From contig JAFYJV010000011.1 in assembly GCA_017537965.1 (NCBI GenBank), positions 81,608 through 145,607 of the forward strand: DNA of 64,000 nt, written 5' to 3'. Below the pieces are notes generated by a model. It had not been told where the DNA came from and did not search any database. It saw nothing but the letters and a program-made list of their open reading frames with translations. Origin of the DNA: Bacteroidales bacterium (GTDB taxonomy: Bacteria; Bacteroidota; Bacteroidia; Bacteroidales; F082). The stretch's first letter is position 1; every line of letters starts with the position of its first letter. Below, one piece after another: positions 53,694-62,144 of the stretch. The position numbers and the translations under genes are program-made.

Positions 53694-54560
53694 TTATTGA
53701 TTCACATACATTTGATACAACGCGGAACTGGAATCGCTTTTCAGACGTCTCAGCGCGCGATCCCTGATCTGGCGGGTGCGTTCGCGCGAGATGCCCAAGT
53801 TCAGAGCGATCTCGTCAAGCGAATACTCTCTTGGGTTGTCAATGCCATAGTACATGTTAATGACCTGACGCTCTTTGTCGGTGAGCGAGCTCAACGAACG
53901 CTTGATGGCGTTTTGGTCGGATTCGTTCTCCACCGCCTCGTCAGTGGCGGTGGAGTCCTGCTCCACATACACATCGAGGAAGTTACCTTCGTCATCGTCG
54001 TCCAACGGCGCGTCGGTGGAGATCTGTCTCATGTTCATGCCCATCAACGATTGGACCTTCGACTCGGAAAGATCCATCTCCTTGGCGAGTTCCTCGGCGG
54101 AGGGTTTACGCTGGTATTCCTGTTCCAATAAAGCTGCGGTTTTCTTCAGCTTGCTGATGGCCCCAACTTGATTAAGGGGCAGCCTGATGATGCGCGCCTG
54201 TTCGGCAACGGCCTGCAGGATAGATTGACGGATCCACCACACAGCGTACGAGATGAACTTGAATCCACGGGTCTCGTCAAAACGCTGTGCCGCCTTGATC
54301 AACCCTACGTTGCCTTCGTTGATAAGGTCCTGTAACGATAGTCCTTGGTTCTGGTACTGTTTGGCTACGGAAACGACAAATCTCAGATTGGCTCTCACCA
54401 GCTGGTCGAGAGCCCGTGAATCACCTGCCTTGATACGTTGAGCCAGCTCCACCTCCTCTTCGGGAGTCACCAGCCGCTCCTTCGCGATGTCCTGCAGGTA
54501 CTTCTCCAAAGTACCCGCATCGCGATTGGTGATTGATTTACTGATCTTTAACTGTTTCAT
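53694..54560 (-). CDS. rpoD: Primary RNA polymerase sigma factor (short Bacteroidota type)
   Basis: 288 residues from ATG 54560 (MKQLKISKSITNRDAGTLEKYLQDI). Begins at region 1.2 with no region 1.1. Region 2: RANLRFVVSVAKQYQNQGLSLQDLINEGNVGLIKAAQRFDETRGFKFISYAVWWIRQSIL. Region 3 follows; region 4: LTDKERQVINMYYGIDNPREYSLDEIALNLGISRERTRQIRDRALRRL. This is the housekeeping sigma that reads TTTG/TAnnTTTG promoters, matching the elements in this window. Lies 23 bp after htrA, likely co-transcribed. Confidence 0.97.
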   Translation of the reverse strand: MKQLKISKSITNRDAGTLEKYLQDIAKERLVTPEEEVELAQRIKAGDSRALDQLVRANLRFVVSVAKQYQNQGLSLQDLINEGNVGLIKAAQRFDETRGFKFISYAVWWIRQSILQAVAEQARIIRLPLNQVGAISKLKKTAALLEQEYQRKPSAEELAKEMDLSESKVQSLMGMNMRQISTDAPLDDDDEGNFLDVYVEQDSTATDEAVENESDQNAIKRSLSSLTDKERQVINMYYGIDNPREYSLDEIALNLGISRERTRQIRDRALRRLKSDSSSALYQMYVNQ

Positions 54561-54583
54561 AATCTTCAAAAAATCTATTTGTT

Positions 54584-56065
54584 TTAATTGTAGTATTCAA
54601 AAGTCATTCTCATTCCGTTCGGATAGACGCCTTCGATATAGGTCTTGCGCGAACGGTTGGAAGCGATGGCCGAATCCAGGTCTTTCTGGGAAGATACGGC
54701 CCTGCCATTGACAGCGGTGATGATGAAGCCTTCTAAACGAGCGTCCTGGAAGGCACCCTGACGGATCTCGACGATCTTAAGACCGTTGTTGATCCTCAGT
54801 TTCTTCATCTCTTGTTTGGAGACAGGCTGCAACACCACGCCGAAGGTGGCGTTGTAAAAGCTCTCCCCTTTCTTTACCACATCGGTGGAACCCGACTCGT
54901 TGAGCAGCCCAACGGTGAAAGGACGCTCTTTGCCGTTGCGGATCACGGTCACGTTCACCTCGTCGCCGGGACGGTATTGACGGATCACCTCCATCAGCTG
55001 GGTGGTGGTGTTCACCTCGTTGTCGTTGATGTCAACGATGACATCACCAGGCTGGAGGCCTGCCTTCTTAGCGGCACCGTCCTCTTCAAGTCCAGCCACA
55101 TAAACGCCCTTGATATCCCTCATGCCAGCTTTGTCAGCCAGATCGGCATCCATCTCCCTGATCTGAACGCCAAGGTAAGCGCGTTGCGTCTCACCGTACA
55201 TCAACAGGTCGTCCACGACCTTCCGCACAATGTTCGACGGGATGGCGAAAGAATAACCTTCATAGGATCCCGTGTGTGAGGCGATGGCAGCGTTGATGCC
55301 GATCAGCTCGCCTCGGGTGTTGACCAAAGCACCACCGCTGTTGCCACGGTTCACGGCGGCATCCGTCTGGATGAACGACTCCACGTTACTGCCTTCACCC
55401 AAGATGCTGATGTCGCGAGCCTTGGCACTCACGATACCGGCAGTCACCGTCGAAGTAAGGTTGAACGGGTTACCTACAGCCAGCACCCACTCGCCCACCT
55501 TCACCTTGTCGGAGTCACCGAACACCAGATAGTCGAAATCGGCGCCATCAACCTTGATCAAAGCCAAGTCGGAAGTAGGATCCGTTCCCACGATAGTGGC
55601 TTGACGGACCACCTTATTATTAAAGGTGACTTCCACTTCGTCGGCTCCTTCCACTACGTGGTTGTTGGTCACGATATAGCCGTCAGGCGAAAGCACTACG
55701 CCGGATCCGTAAGCCACCATCGTGTTGCTCTGCGATTGGCCCGGGATGCCGTATAGATGTTCCAAGAACGCTCCGAAGAAATCGTTGTAGGAAGAGCTCT
55801 TCTGGATGATGGTGGTCTTGATATGCACCACCGCATTGACACTTGCCTCAGCGGCGTCAACAAAATCAGGGGTGTTCTCCGTAGGGAGAAACGCTGTACG
55901 ATACACCTGGGAAGCTTGCTGGACTTGCTCCACAGGGGTAACGGGTTCCTTCTCGGCGACGCCTTCCGGCACCGACTTGCTACCACATGCCGTCATTCCC
56001 AATAGGGCGACAGCAACCATGACCGACTTTACAGTGGTCAACATCATTCTGTTTTCAAAAATCAT
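54584..56065 (-). CDS. HtrA/DegP-like serine protease with lipoprotein signal
   Basis: 493 residues (starts at 56047/56044 also possible). Lipobox LLGMTAC (Cys27), so membrane-anchored by lipid. Trypsin-like domain with triad H136 (TNNHVVEGA), D166 (TSDLALIK) and S243 (RGNSGGALVN). PDZ1 ~300-390 (GVYVAGLEEDGAAKKAGLQPGDVIVDIN) and a second PDZ-like region ~410-490. Periplasmic quality control of misfolded proteins. Upstream of and probably co-transcribed with rpoD. Confidence 0.94.
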   Translation of the reverse strand: MIFENRMMLTTVKSVMVAVALLGMTACGSKSVPEGVAEKEPVTPVEQVQQASQVYRTAFLPTENTPDFVDAAEASVNAVVHIKTTIIQKSSSYNDFFGAFLEHLYGIPGQSQSNTMVAYGSGVVLSPDGYIVTNNHVVEGADEVEVTFNNKVVRQATIVGTDPTSDLALIKVDGADFDYLVFGDSDKVKVGEWVLAVGNPFNLTSTVTAGIVSAKARDISILGEGSNVESFIQTDAAVNRGNSGGALVNTRGELIGINAAIASHTGSYEGYSFAIPSNIVRKVVDDLLMYGETQRAYLGVQIREMDADLADKAGMRDIKGVYVAGLEEDGAAKKAGLQPGDVIVDINDNEVNTTTQLMEVIRQYRPGDEVNVTVIRNGKERPFTVGLLNESGSTDVVKKGESFYNATFGVVLQPVSKQEMKKLRINNGLKIVEIRQGAFQDARLEGFIITAVNGRAVSSQKDLDSAIASNRSRKTYIEGVYPNGMRMTFEYYN

Positions 56066-56153
56066 TCTACTTTATACTTTTTGGTTGTCTTTGCAACTGC
56101 TTTTGGTTTTTCTTATTAATGCACTTTTTTCGCCTTTATTGTTTCAAAAAGTG

Positions 56154-56161
56154 TATTTTTG
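56154..56161 (+). promoter_or_regulatory. TATTTTTG -7 element, GNAT-mltG operon
   Basis: TAnnTTTG match upstream of the GNAT gene; an AAGGAG follows at 56173-56178. Confidence 0.5.
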
Positions 56162-56243
56162 TCAAAAATAACAAGGAGATAAAACATCAAAATACATGCC
56201 ATGTTCGATGTTTTTCACTCTCGATGAACAAAACAATACTGCC

Positions 56244-56780
56244 ATGTTCATTACTGATGACATCTTGTCACTGCGCATCGCCGAACCGGAAGACGCCCAA
56301 CGCATCTATGAATGGGAGAATGACCGTAGTATATGGAGGGTCAGCGAGACCTGCTCACCCACCTCGCGTTTCCAAATCGAACAGTTTCTTCTTGGCAACA
56401 GCGATATCATCGCCAACAGACAAATGCGTCTCATGATTGACATGGTATCTGAAAAGACTCCGATCGGCTGTGTTGACATCTTCGATTATGACCCGATCCA
56501 TCAACGCGCCGGACTCGGCATCCTCATCGAAAGCGAACATCGGCTTCATGGTTACGCCAAACGAGCCATCAAGATGGCCATGGATTACCTGTTCAACGAT
56601 GTCATGCTACATCAGGTCCATTGCCTTATCGATGCGACAAACACGGGGAGCCAACGCCTCTTCCAAGACCTCGGATTCCAATGCACTGGCCGCAAGAAAG
56701 ATTGGATCAAGTCCCCCGAAGGCTACATCGACGCCTTGTTCTATCAGTTTATCAATACTCCTTCCCAAGAAGCCCTATGA
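56244..56780 (+). CDS. GNAT-family N-acetyltransferase
   Basis: 178 residues from ATG 56244 (MFITDDILSLRIAEPEDAQRIYEWENDRSIWRV), the family-like start; ATG 56196 would add 16 residues. RimJ/RimL-type fold: GLGILIESEHRLHGYAKRAIKMAMDYLF (acetyl-CoA loop) and IDATNTGSQRLFQDLGFQCTGRKKDWI. Substrate unknown; may be protein N-termini, polyamines or antibiotics. Overlaps mltG by 4 bp (ATGA). Confidence 0.85.
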   Translation: MFITDDILSLRIAEPEDAQRIYEWENDRSIWRVSETCSPTSRFQIEQFLLGNSDIIANRQMRLMIDMVSEKTPIGCVDIFDYDPIHQRAGLGILIESEHRLHGYAKRAIKMAMDYLFNDVMLHQVHCLIDATNTGSQRLFQDLGFQCTGRKKDWIKSPEGYIDALFYQFINTPSQEAL

Positions 56781-57844
56781 AAAAGACATACCACGAAAAC
56801 GAAATGAAACGGAAACGCCTCAGAAGGATTATCCTCCTTGTTTTTGGCGTTCTGATCCTCATCGCCCTGTTGATGGGCTATAAACTATTCCAAATCGTCA
56901 TGAAGCCTAACGTGCACACTCCCGACGGCAAGGAATTCTCCCTCTACATCCCAACAGGAGCCAGATATGAACAAGTAGTGGACTCCATCTATACACATGG
57001 ATTGGTCAAGGACAAATCCGCCTTTGAATGGCTGATCAAGAAAAAAGACTACCCCCATCATATCCATCCTGGACGTTATGTCATCAAGGACGGCATGAAC
57101 AACAACCAGCTCACCAACATGCTTCGTGGCGGGTTGCAGACACCCGTCAAAGTCACCTTCAACAACATCCGCGATATCAAGATGCTTGCCGGACGTGTGG
57201 GACAACAAATCGAGGCCGACTCTGCCGATCTGGTCGCCTTGCTGAGCAATGCCGACAGCCTCAATGCCATGGGATTCAACGCCAAGACCATCCCTGCAAT
57301 GTTTCTTCCCAACACCTATGAGTGCTACTGGAACACCAGCGCGACACAGTTTGTGGCAAAGATGCGGCACGAATATGACAAATACTGGAACGAGGAACGT
57401 CGCAACAAAGCCAAAGCCGTCGGTCTCACCCCTATCCAAGTCTGCACCTTGGCTTCCATTGTCGATAAGGAAACGAACAAGACCGATGAAATGGCACGCA
57501 TTGCCGGAGTCTATCTCAACCGACTGCGCGACGGATGGCTGCTCCAGGCGGATCCCACTTTGGTCTTCGCCTCGGGCGACTTTGAGTTGAAACGGGTACT
57601 CAATATCCATAAGGAAATAGAGTCGCCCTACAACACCTATAAATATCCCGGCCTTCCTCCAGGGCCCATCTGCATCCCCTCTTTGTCGGCACTCCAAGCG
57701 GTGCTGAACCCCGAGAAGCATCATTATTATTATTTTTGCGCCAAAGAAGACTTTTCGGGATACCATAACTTCGCAAAGACCTTAACCGAACACAACAGGA
57801 ATGCGGAGAGATACCAAAGAGCGATCAGAGGGATTAAGAATTGA
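56777..57844 (+). CDS. mltG: Endolytic murein transglycosylase MltG
   Basis: 355 residues from ATG 56777, overlapping the GNAT stop. One N-terminal membrane helix (IILLVFGVLILIALLMGYKLF), LysM-like domain (PTGARYEQVVDSIYTHGLV), then the YceG catalytic domain: LASIVDKETNKTDEMARIAGVYLNRLRDGWLLQADPTLVFA. The Glu of DKET is the conserved catalytic candidate. The C-terminal PGLPPGPICIPSLSALQAVLNPEKHHYYYFCA is diagnostic. Cuts nascent glycan strands to terminate peptidoglycan polymerisation. Confidence 0.95.
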   Translation: MKKTYHENEMKRKRLRRIILLVFGVLILIALLMGYKLFQIVMKPNVHTPDGKEFSLYIPTGARYEQVVDSIYTHGLVKDKSAFEWLIKKKDYPHHIHPGRYVIKDGMNNNQLTNMLRGGLQTPVKVTFNNIRDIKMLAGRVGQQIEADSADLVALLSNADSLNAMGFNAKTIPAMFLPNTYECYWNTSATQFVAKMRHEYDKYWNEERRNKAKAVGLTPIQVCTLASIVDKETNKTDEMARIAGVYLNRLRDGWLLQADPTLVFASGDFELKRVLNIHKEIESPYNTYKYPGLPPGPICIPSLSALQAVLNPEKHHYYYFCAKEDFSGYHNFAKTLTEHNRNAERYQRAIRGIKN

Positions 57845-57869
57845 GTAAAACGAAATAAAAAAACAAACA

Positions 57870-59240
57870 ATGAAAGCATTTAAAGCATACGACATCCGAG
57901 GCGAATGGGGCGCCGACCTCAACGAAGAGATCGCCTACAGAATTGGATATTTCCTGCCTCGCATCCTAAAAGCGAAGACCATACTTGTCGGACGCGACAT
58001 GCGACTCTCGTCCGATACCATGTTTGATTGCTTGACACGTGGCATCACCGACAGCGGAATCGATGTGGATGAGATCGGTCTCTCCACCACTCCGATGGTC
58101 TATTGGAGCACGGCACGCTATGGTTATGAGGCTTCGGTGATGATCACTGCATCGCACAACCCAAAGAACCACAACGGCTTGAAGATCTCAAAGGCCAACG
58201 CCCTTCCTGTGGGATACGACACGGGCTTGAACCGTCTTGAAGCCCTTGTGGAAAGCGATGAGGCATGTATTCCCGTCGCCCAACGGGGTGTCATCAGGCA
58301 CAAAGAGGTGAAGAGCGACTACTTTGAATTCCAACGCAGTTTCACAGGTGAGCATGGCAACCTCAATATCGCAGTGGACTGCAGCAGTGGCATGGCTTCG
58401 CTCTTTGCTCACGAGCTGGTTGGTCCGGCACATTACATCAACGACGTTCCCGACGGCAGTTTCCCCAGCCACGAGCCCAACCCTTTGGAGGCAGCTAGCC
58501 AAGAACAGGTCAAGGCATTGGTCAAAGAGAAAGGCTGTGACATCGGGTTGCTCTTCGATGGCGACGCTGACCGTATCACCTTCATCGACGAGAAGGGACA
58601 GTTCATCTCTCCCGACCTGATCATCGCCTTCCTGGGGAATTACTTCCTCGGTGAACGCCATGAGCCAGGCATCGTGCTTCAAGACATCCGCAGCTCAAGA
58701 GCTATCCAGGAATACCTAAACCGTTATCAAGCCAAGGTGGAGACTTGGCGCGTCGGCAGGGCATACGCCGCCCTCAAGCTGAGAGAACTCGACGGCGTGT
58801 ATGGAGGAGAGCTGGCTGGACACTATTATTTCCGCGACTTCTACTACTCCGACTCTGCCCTCCTCGCCGCATCCCTCGTGCTACGGCTGTTGGCTGAATT
58901 CAAGCGCCAAGGCAGGACAATGAGCGACATCATCAGCGAGATATCACCCTACCACAATTCCGGCGAGATCAACTTCAAGCTCGAAAGGAAACAGGAAGCC
59001 ATGGATGCCGTGCGCGACCACTTCGCCAAACAACAGCAACCCGAACGCTATCTCGACTTCGACGGCTACCGTCTCGACTATCCCGACTGGTGGTTCAACA
59101 TCCGGCCTTCCAACACTGAGCCTTACCTCCGCTTCCTTGCTGAGGCGAAAAGCCAAGAACGGCTCAACGCAATTGTCAACGAAGTATCGGAAATAATTCA
59201 TACCTTTGCCGACGAAAACAACAAACATCCACGACAATGA
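57870..59240 (+). CDS. Phosphomannomutase/phosphoglucomutase
   Basis: 456 residues, alpha-D-phosphohexomutase. Active-site phospho-Ser in VMITASHNPKNHNGLKIS, metal loop LLFDGDADRITF, sugar-binding GVYGGELAGHYYFRDFYYSDSALLAAS, phosphate-binding RPSNTEPYLR. Interconverts hexose 6- and 1-phosphates for nucleotide-sugar synthesis. Overlaps the next lipoprotein gene by 4 bp (ATGA). Confidence 0.93.
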   Translation: MKAFKAYDIRGEWGADLNEEIAYRIGYFLPRILKAKTILVGRDMRLSSDTMFDCLTRGITDSGIDVDEIGLSTTPMVYWSTARYGYEASVMITASHNPKNHNGLKISKANALPVGYDTGLNRLEALVESDEACIPVAQRGVIRHKEVKSDYFEFQRSFTGEHGNLNIAVDCSSGMASLFAHELVGPAHYINDVPDGSFPSHEPNPLEAASQEQVKALVKEKGCDIGLLFDGDADRITFIDEKGQFISPDLIIAFLGNYFLGERHEPGIVLQDIRSSRAIQEYLNRYQAKVETWRVGRAYAALKLRELDGVYGGELAGHYYFRDFYYSDSALLAASLVLRLLAEFKRQGRTMSDIISEISPYHNSGEINFKLERKQEAMDAVRDHFAKQQQPERYLDFDGYRLDYPDWWFNIRPSNTEPYLRFLAEAKSQERLNAIVNEVSEIIHTFADENNKHPRQ

Positions 59241-59647
59241 AAAGACTTCACTTCCTTCTGACGGCCACCCTCCTTCTTTTGCTATGCAATTGCGGAGGTC
59301 CCGAAAAATCACAACTCGCCTTGGACAAAGGCATCAGCCTGATGTATGACAGATCAAGATTTGCAGAAGCGGTGGAGCAGTTCGACCAAGCCATCAAATA
59401 CAACAAGGACAATTACGAGGCATACTACTACCGAGGTTGCGCCAAGTTCAACATGAACAAGCTCAACGATGCCATTGTCGATTTGGAGAAAGCCTTGGAA
59501 ATCAAGCCAGGCTACGCGGATGCCGAGTTCACCTTAGGTCGCATCTATTTCATTCTTGACGACCACGACATGTCTTGCTACTACTACAAGGCTTCGATGC
59601 AACACGGCAGGGCCAATGTGGAGGACGATGTCAAAGGTTGTCCATGA
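59237..59647 (+). CDS. TPR-containing small lipoprotein
   Basis: 136 residues. Lipobox LLCNC (Cys18) then GGPEKS. About three TPR units: ALDKGISLMYDRSRFAEAVEQFDQAIKYNKDNYEAYYYRGCAKFNMNKLNDAIVDLEKALEIKPGYADAEFTLGRIYF. Probably a periplasmic scaffold. Overlaps the convergent YwqK-like gene by 17 bp. Confidence 0.85.
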   Translation: MKRLHFLLTATLLLLLCNCGGPEKSQLALDKGISLMYDRSRFAEAVEQFDQAIKYNKDNYEAYYYRGCAKFNMNKLNDAIVDLEKALEIKPGYADAEFTLGRIYFILDDHDMSCYYYKASMQHGRANVEDDVKGCP

Positions 59648-60326
59648 GTTCTTGTGCCGGTGCGCTGTATTGATCGCGGCTGACCTCGTCGCCGTCTTCG
59701 TTGTAAGTCTTCCAGATTCCCGTCTTGTTGCCACGCAGAAAGGAACCCTCTTCTTTCAGCGCCCCTGAAGGATAATAGGTCTTGGCGGGTCCGTCAAGCA
59801 GGTGGTCCTTATACTGGCATTCCATCATCAGGACACCCGAGTCGTAGTATTGCTTTGATGGGCCGTTGCGCCTTCCATCGACATAAACAGCCTCTTCCGC
59901 CACCTTTCCCGTCTGAGGATTGTAAACAGTGGAATTTCCGTTGACTTTCCCGTCTTTGTTTTCCTCGACAAGGATAAGTTTCCCGTTGTCCTTTGAATAG
60001 TAACGCCATTCCCCCTCCTTCTTCTTGTCAATATAATAACCCGTAGCGACGAGAACCCCATTGTTGAAGCTCTTGTTCAGGGCACGGGTGCCGCCTTTGT
60101 CAAATGAATTGGTTGCCTTGAGTTTGCCTTGTTCGTCATAATAACGGAACTCACCCACACACTGGTCATTCTTGAACTGTCCCTCATAGCGTTTTTGCCC
60201 GTTGGCATAGAAATCGACCCATGGCCCTTGACGACGCCCCTTGGCATCCGTACGGTTCATGTCTTGTGCGGAAAGGAGATTCGAGAACAGCAGGAAGCAG
60301 ACAAAGAGAAGGAGTTTTTGTTTCAT
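59631..60326 (-). CDS. Secreted YwqK/MORN-repeat protein
   Basis: 231 residues from ATG 60326 (MKQKLLLFVCFLLFSNLLSAQ signal peptide). Repeats of ~22 residues with G.W..YY..G.....G..K.G pattern: GPWVDFYANGQKRYEGQFKNDQCVGEFRYYDEQGKLK, GEWRYYSKDNGKLI, GPSKQYYDSGVLMMECQYKDHLLDGPAKTYYPSGALKEEGSFLRGNKTGIWKTY. Databases often name such proteins YwqK-family antitoxin, but there is no toxin beside it and it is secreted, so an envelope role is likelier. Confidence 0.82.
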   Translation of the reverse strand: MKQKLLLFVCFLLFSNLLSAQDMNRTDAKGRRQGPWVDFYANGQKRYEGQFKNDQCVGEFRYYDEQGKLKATNSFDKGGTRALNKSFNNGVLVATGYYIDKKKEGEWRYYSKDNGKLILVEENKDGKVNGNSTVYNPQTGKVAEEAVYVDGRRNGPSKQYYDSGVLMMECQYKDHLLDGPAKTYYPSGALKEEGSFLRGNKTGIWKTYNEDGDEVSRDQYSAPAQELMDNL

Positions 60327-60341
60327 ATTTGTTTTTTTTGA

Positions 60342-60349
60342 CAAAAATA
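60342..60349 (-). promoter_or_regulatory. TATTTTTG -7 element, YwqK-like gene
   Basis: Minus-strand match 15 bp before the start at 60326; lies 1 bp from the divergent glmM -7 element, so the two promoters are back to back. Confidence 0.55.
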
Positions 60350-60350
60350 C

Positions 60351-60358
60351 TAAATTTG
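60351..60358 (+). promoter_or_regulatory. TAAATTTG -7 element, glmM
   Basis: TAnnTTTG match 47 bp upstream of the glmM start codon. Confidence 0.55.
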
Positions 60359-60405
60359 CATGTTTTTAACATCACAAACGCAACAACAACCTTTTTATTA
60401 TAGAC

Positions 60406-61782
60406 ATGACACTCATCAAATCCATTTCCGGCATCCGCGGCACCATTGGTGGTATTCCCGGTGATAACCTGACCCCTGTTGACCTGGTGAAGTTCACCTC
60501 GGCATTCGTGAAATTCGTCCAACGCAGCGGCATCGATCGTCCCCGTGTTGTAGTGGGACGTGATGCACGCCTATCGGGATTCTTTGTCAATCAGGTCGTT
60601 TGCGGCACCTTGCAGGCCATGGGTGCCGATGTCCTCGACATCGGGCTGAGCACCACCCCCACCACTGAGATCGCCGTCACCGGACTGAAGGCCGATGCAG
60701 GCATCATCCTCACCGCCAGCCACAACCCCATCCAGTGGAACGCCATGAAACTCCTCAACAGCAGAGGCGAGTTCATCTCAGCTTCAGAAGGAGCCTGGCT
60801 GTTGGATGTGGCTGCCAAAGATGATTTTGAGTTTGTCCCTGTAGAGAAGATCGGCAGCTATGAACAAGTGGAAGGATGGATCGACAAACACATCCAGTTG
60901 GTCCTTGACCTTCCTTTGGTCAACCGCGAAGCCATCAAGGCGGCCCATTTCAAAGTCGCCGTTGACGCCGTCAACTCCACTGGCGGCATCGCCATTCCCA
61001 AGATGCTGCGCGCCCTGGGCGTGGATGATATTCTGGAGCTGAACTGCGAGCCCACAGGACGTTTCGCACACACTCCCGAGCCGTTGGCACAGAACCTCAC
61101 CGATATCTGCAGGTATGTCCGCGAACAAGGATGTGACTTTGGCGTCGTTGTGGATCCCGATGTAGATCGGCTTGTGTTTGTCAAGGAAGACGGCGAGCTT
61201 TTTGGCGAGGAATACACCCTTGTCTCGGTGGCCGATTTCGTCTTGAAGCACACTCCTGGACCGACGGTCTCCAACCTTTCTTCCACCAGAGCTTTGCGCG
61301 ACGTGACACGATCCTACGGACAGGAATACCATGCCGCCGCTGTCGGCGAGGTCAATGTAGTCGAGAAGATGAAAGAAGTCGGAGCCGTCATCGGCGGCGA
61401 AGGCAACGGCGGCGTCATCTATCCCGCCATCCATTATGGCCGCGACGCCCTCGTTGGCACTGCACTCTTCCTAACACAGTTGGCCGAGAAACGCATCAAA
61501 TGCTCTGAACTAAAGAAGACCTATCCAGCCTATTATATGTCGAAAAACAAGATCCAACTTACTCCCGACATGGATGTTGACGGCATCCTGGCGCAAGCAG
61601 CAGAGAAATTCAAGGACGAACAGGTGACCACCATCGACGGCGTAAAGATCGACTTCGAGGATGGATGGGTACACCTCCGCAAGTCAAACACCGAACCCAT
61701 CATACGCATCTATTCCGAAGGAAAGACCGAAGCCGAGGCTGAACGGCTGGCTGGCATGGTGGAAGGGGTCTTGAAATGTTGA
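60406..61782 (+). CDS. glmM: Phosphoglucosamine mutase
   Basis: 458 residues. Converts GlcN-6-P to GlcN-1-P for UDP-GlcNAc, needed for peptidoglycan and lipid A. SISGIRGTIGG N-terminus, phospho-Ser in IILTASHNPIQWNAMKL, metal loop VVDPDVDRLVFV (variant of DGDxDR), GGEGNGGVIYP sugar loop, RKSNTEPIIRIY. The GEGNGG motif favours GlmM over ManB/Pgm. The last codons and stop lie in a tandem octamer repeat (61771-61802). Confidence 0.92.
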   Translation: MTLIKSISGIRGTIGGIPGDNLTPVDLVKFTSAFVKFVQRSGIDRPRVVVGRDARLSGFFVNQVVCGTLQAMGADVLDIGLSTTPTTEIAVTGLKADAGIILTASHNPIQWNAMKLLNSRGEFISASEGAWLLDVAAKDDFEFVPVEKIGSYEQVEGWIDKHIQLVLDLPLVNREAIKAAHFKVAVDAVNSTGGIAIPKMLRALGVDDILELNCEPTGRFAHTPEPLAQNLTDICRYVREQGCDFGVVVDPDVDRLVFVKEDGELFGEEYTLVSVADFVLKHTPGPTVSNLSSTRALRDVTRSYGQEYHAAAVGEVNVVEKMKEVGAVIGGEGNGGVIYPAIHYGRDALVGTALFLTQLAEKRIKCSELKKTYPAYYMSKNKIQLTPDMDVDGILAQAAEKFKDEQVTTIDGVKIDFEDGWVHLRKSNTEPIIRIYSEGKTEAEAERLAGMVEGVLKC

Positions 61783-61802
61783 AGTGTTGAATTGTTGAAA
61801 TA
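61771..61802. repeat. Tandem octamer repeat (4 copies) at the glmM 3' end
   Basis: TTGAAATG, TTGAAGTG, TTGAATTG, TTGAAATA in exact 8-bp register (TTGAANTG). Covers the last glmM codons and its TGA stop. Confidence 0.85.
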
Positions 61803-61810
61803 GAAATAAC

Positions 61811-62053
61811 ATGGGAAAAGCAGGCAAAAACAAACGGTCGCGGCAGAGTTACCAGTACCACGCGATCTCATTCAAACTATCAAGGGGACAGTACCGTTCG
61901 CTCAAAAACTACTGCAAGGCACGGCACACTACCCCAATCAAGCTCATAAAGCGCAGCATAGCCCGCTTCATCAGTAACTATGAGTATGAGGTTCCACCAG
62001 AGCTGTATGTCACTGAAAACCAGCTGCTACTCTTTGACGACGAACAATCGTAA
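61811..62053 (+). CDS. Small basic protein, possibly DNA-binding
   Basis: 80 residues. Basic N-terminal half (MGKAGKNKRSRQSYQYHAISFKLSRGQYRSLKNYCKARHTTPIKLIKRSI) with strand-helix-helix pattern reminiscent of ribbon-helix-helix proteins; acidic C-terminus (LYVTENQLLLFDDEQS). I know no named family. Starts 28 bp after glmM, so it may be read from the glmM promoter. Confidence 0.65.
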   Translation: MGKAGKNKRSRQSYQYHAISFKLSRGQYRSLKNYCKARHTTPIKLIKRSIARFISNYEYEVPPELYVTENQLLLFDDEQS

Positions 62054-62106
62054 AGCAATATCCTAAAAAATTCATTGTTTATTTACTTCTATATAAGAAT
62101 TATCAA

Positions 62107-62114
62107 TATATTTG
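62107..62114 (+). promoter_or_regulatory. TATATTTG -7 element, TPR-like gene
   Basis: Consensus match; it includes the in-frame TTG at 62112, which is therefore not the start codon. The real start ATG is 30 bp downstream at 62145. Confidence 0.65.
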
Positions 62115-62144
62115 CAGGATAATTCATACGAAGTATTAAAAACA

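Noticed and set aside
59631-60326. Toxin-antitoxin module based on the YwqK name
   Set aside because: The protein has a signal peptide and MORN-like repeats, and neither neighbour is toxin-like.
62112-62144. Earlier TTG start for the TPR-like protein
   Set aside because: The TTG is part of the TATATTTG promoter element; ATG at 62145 is used instead.
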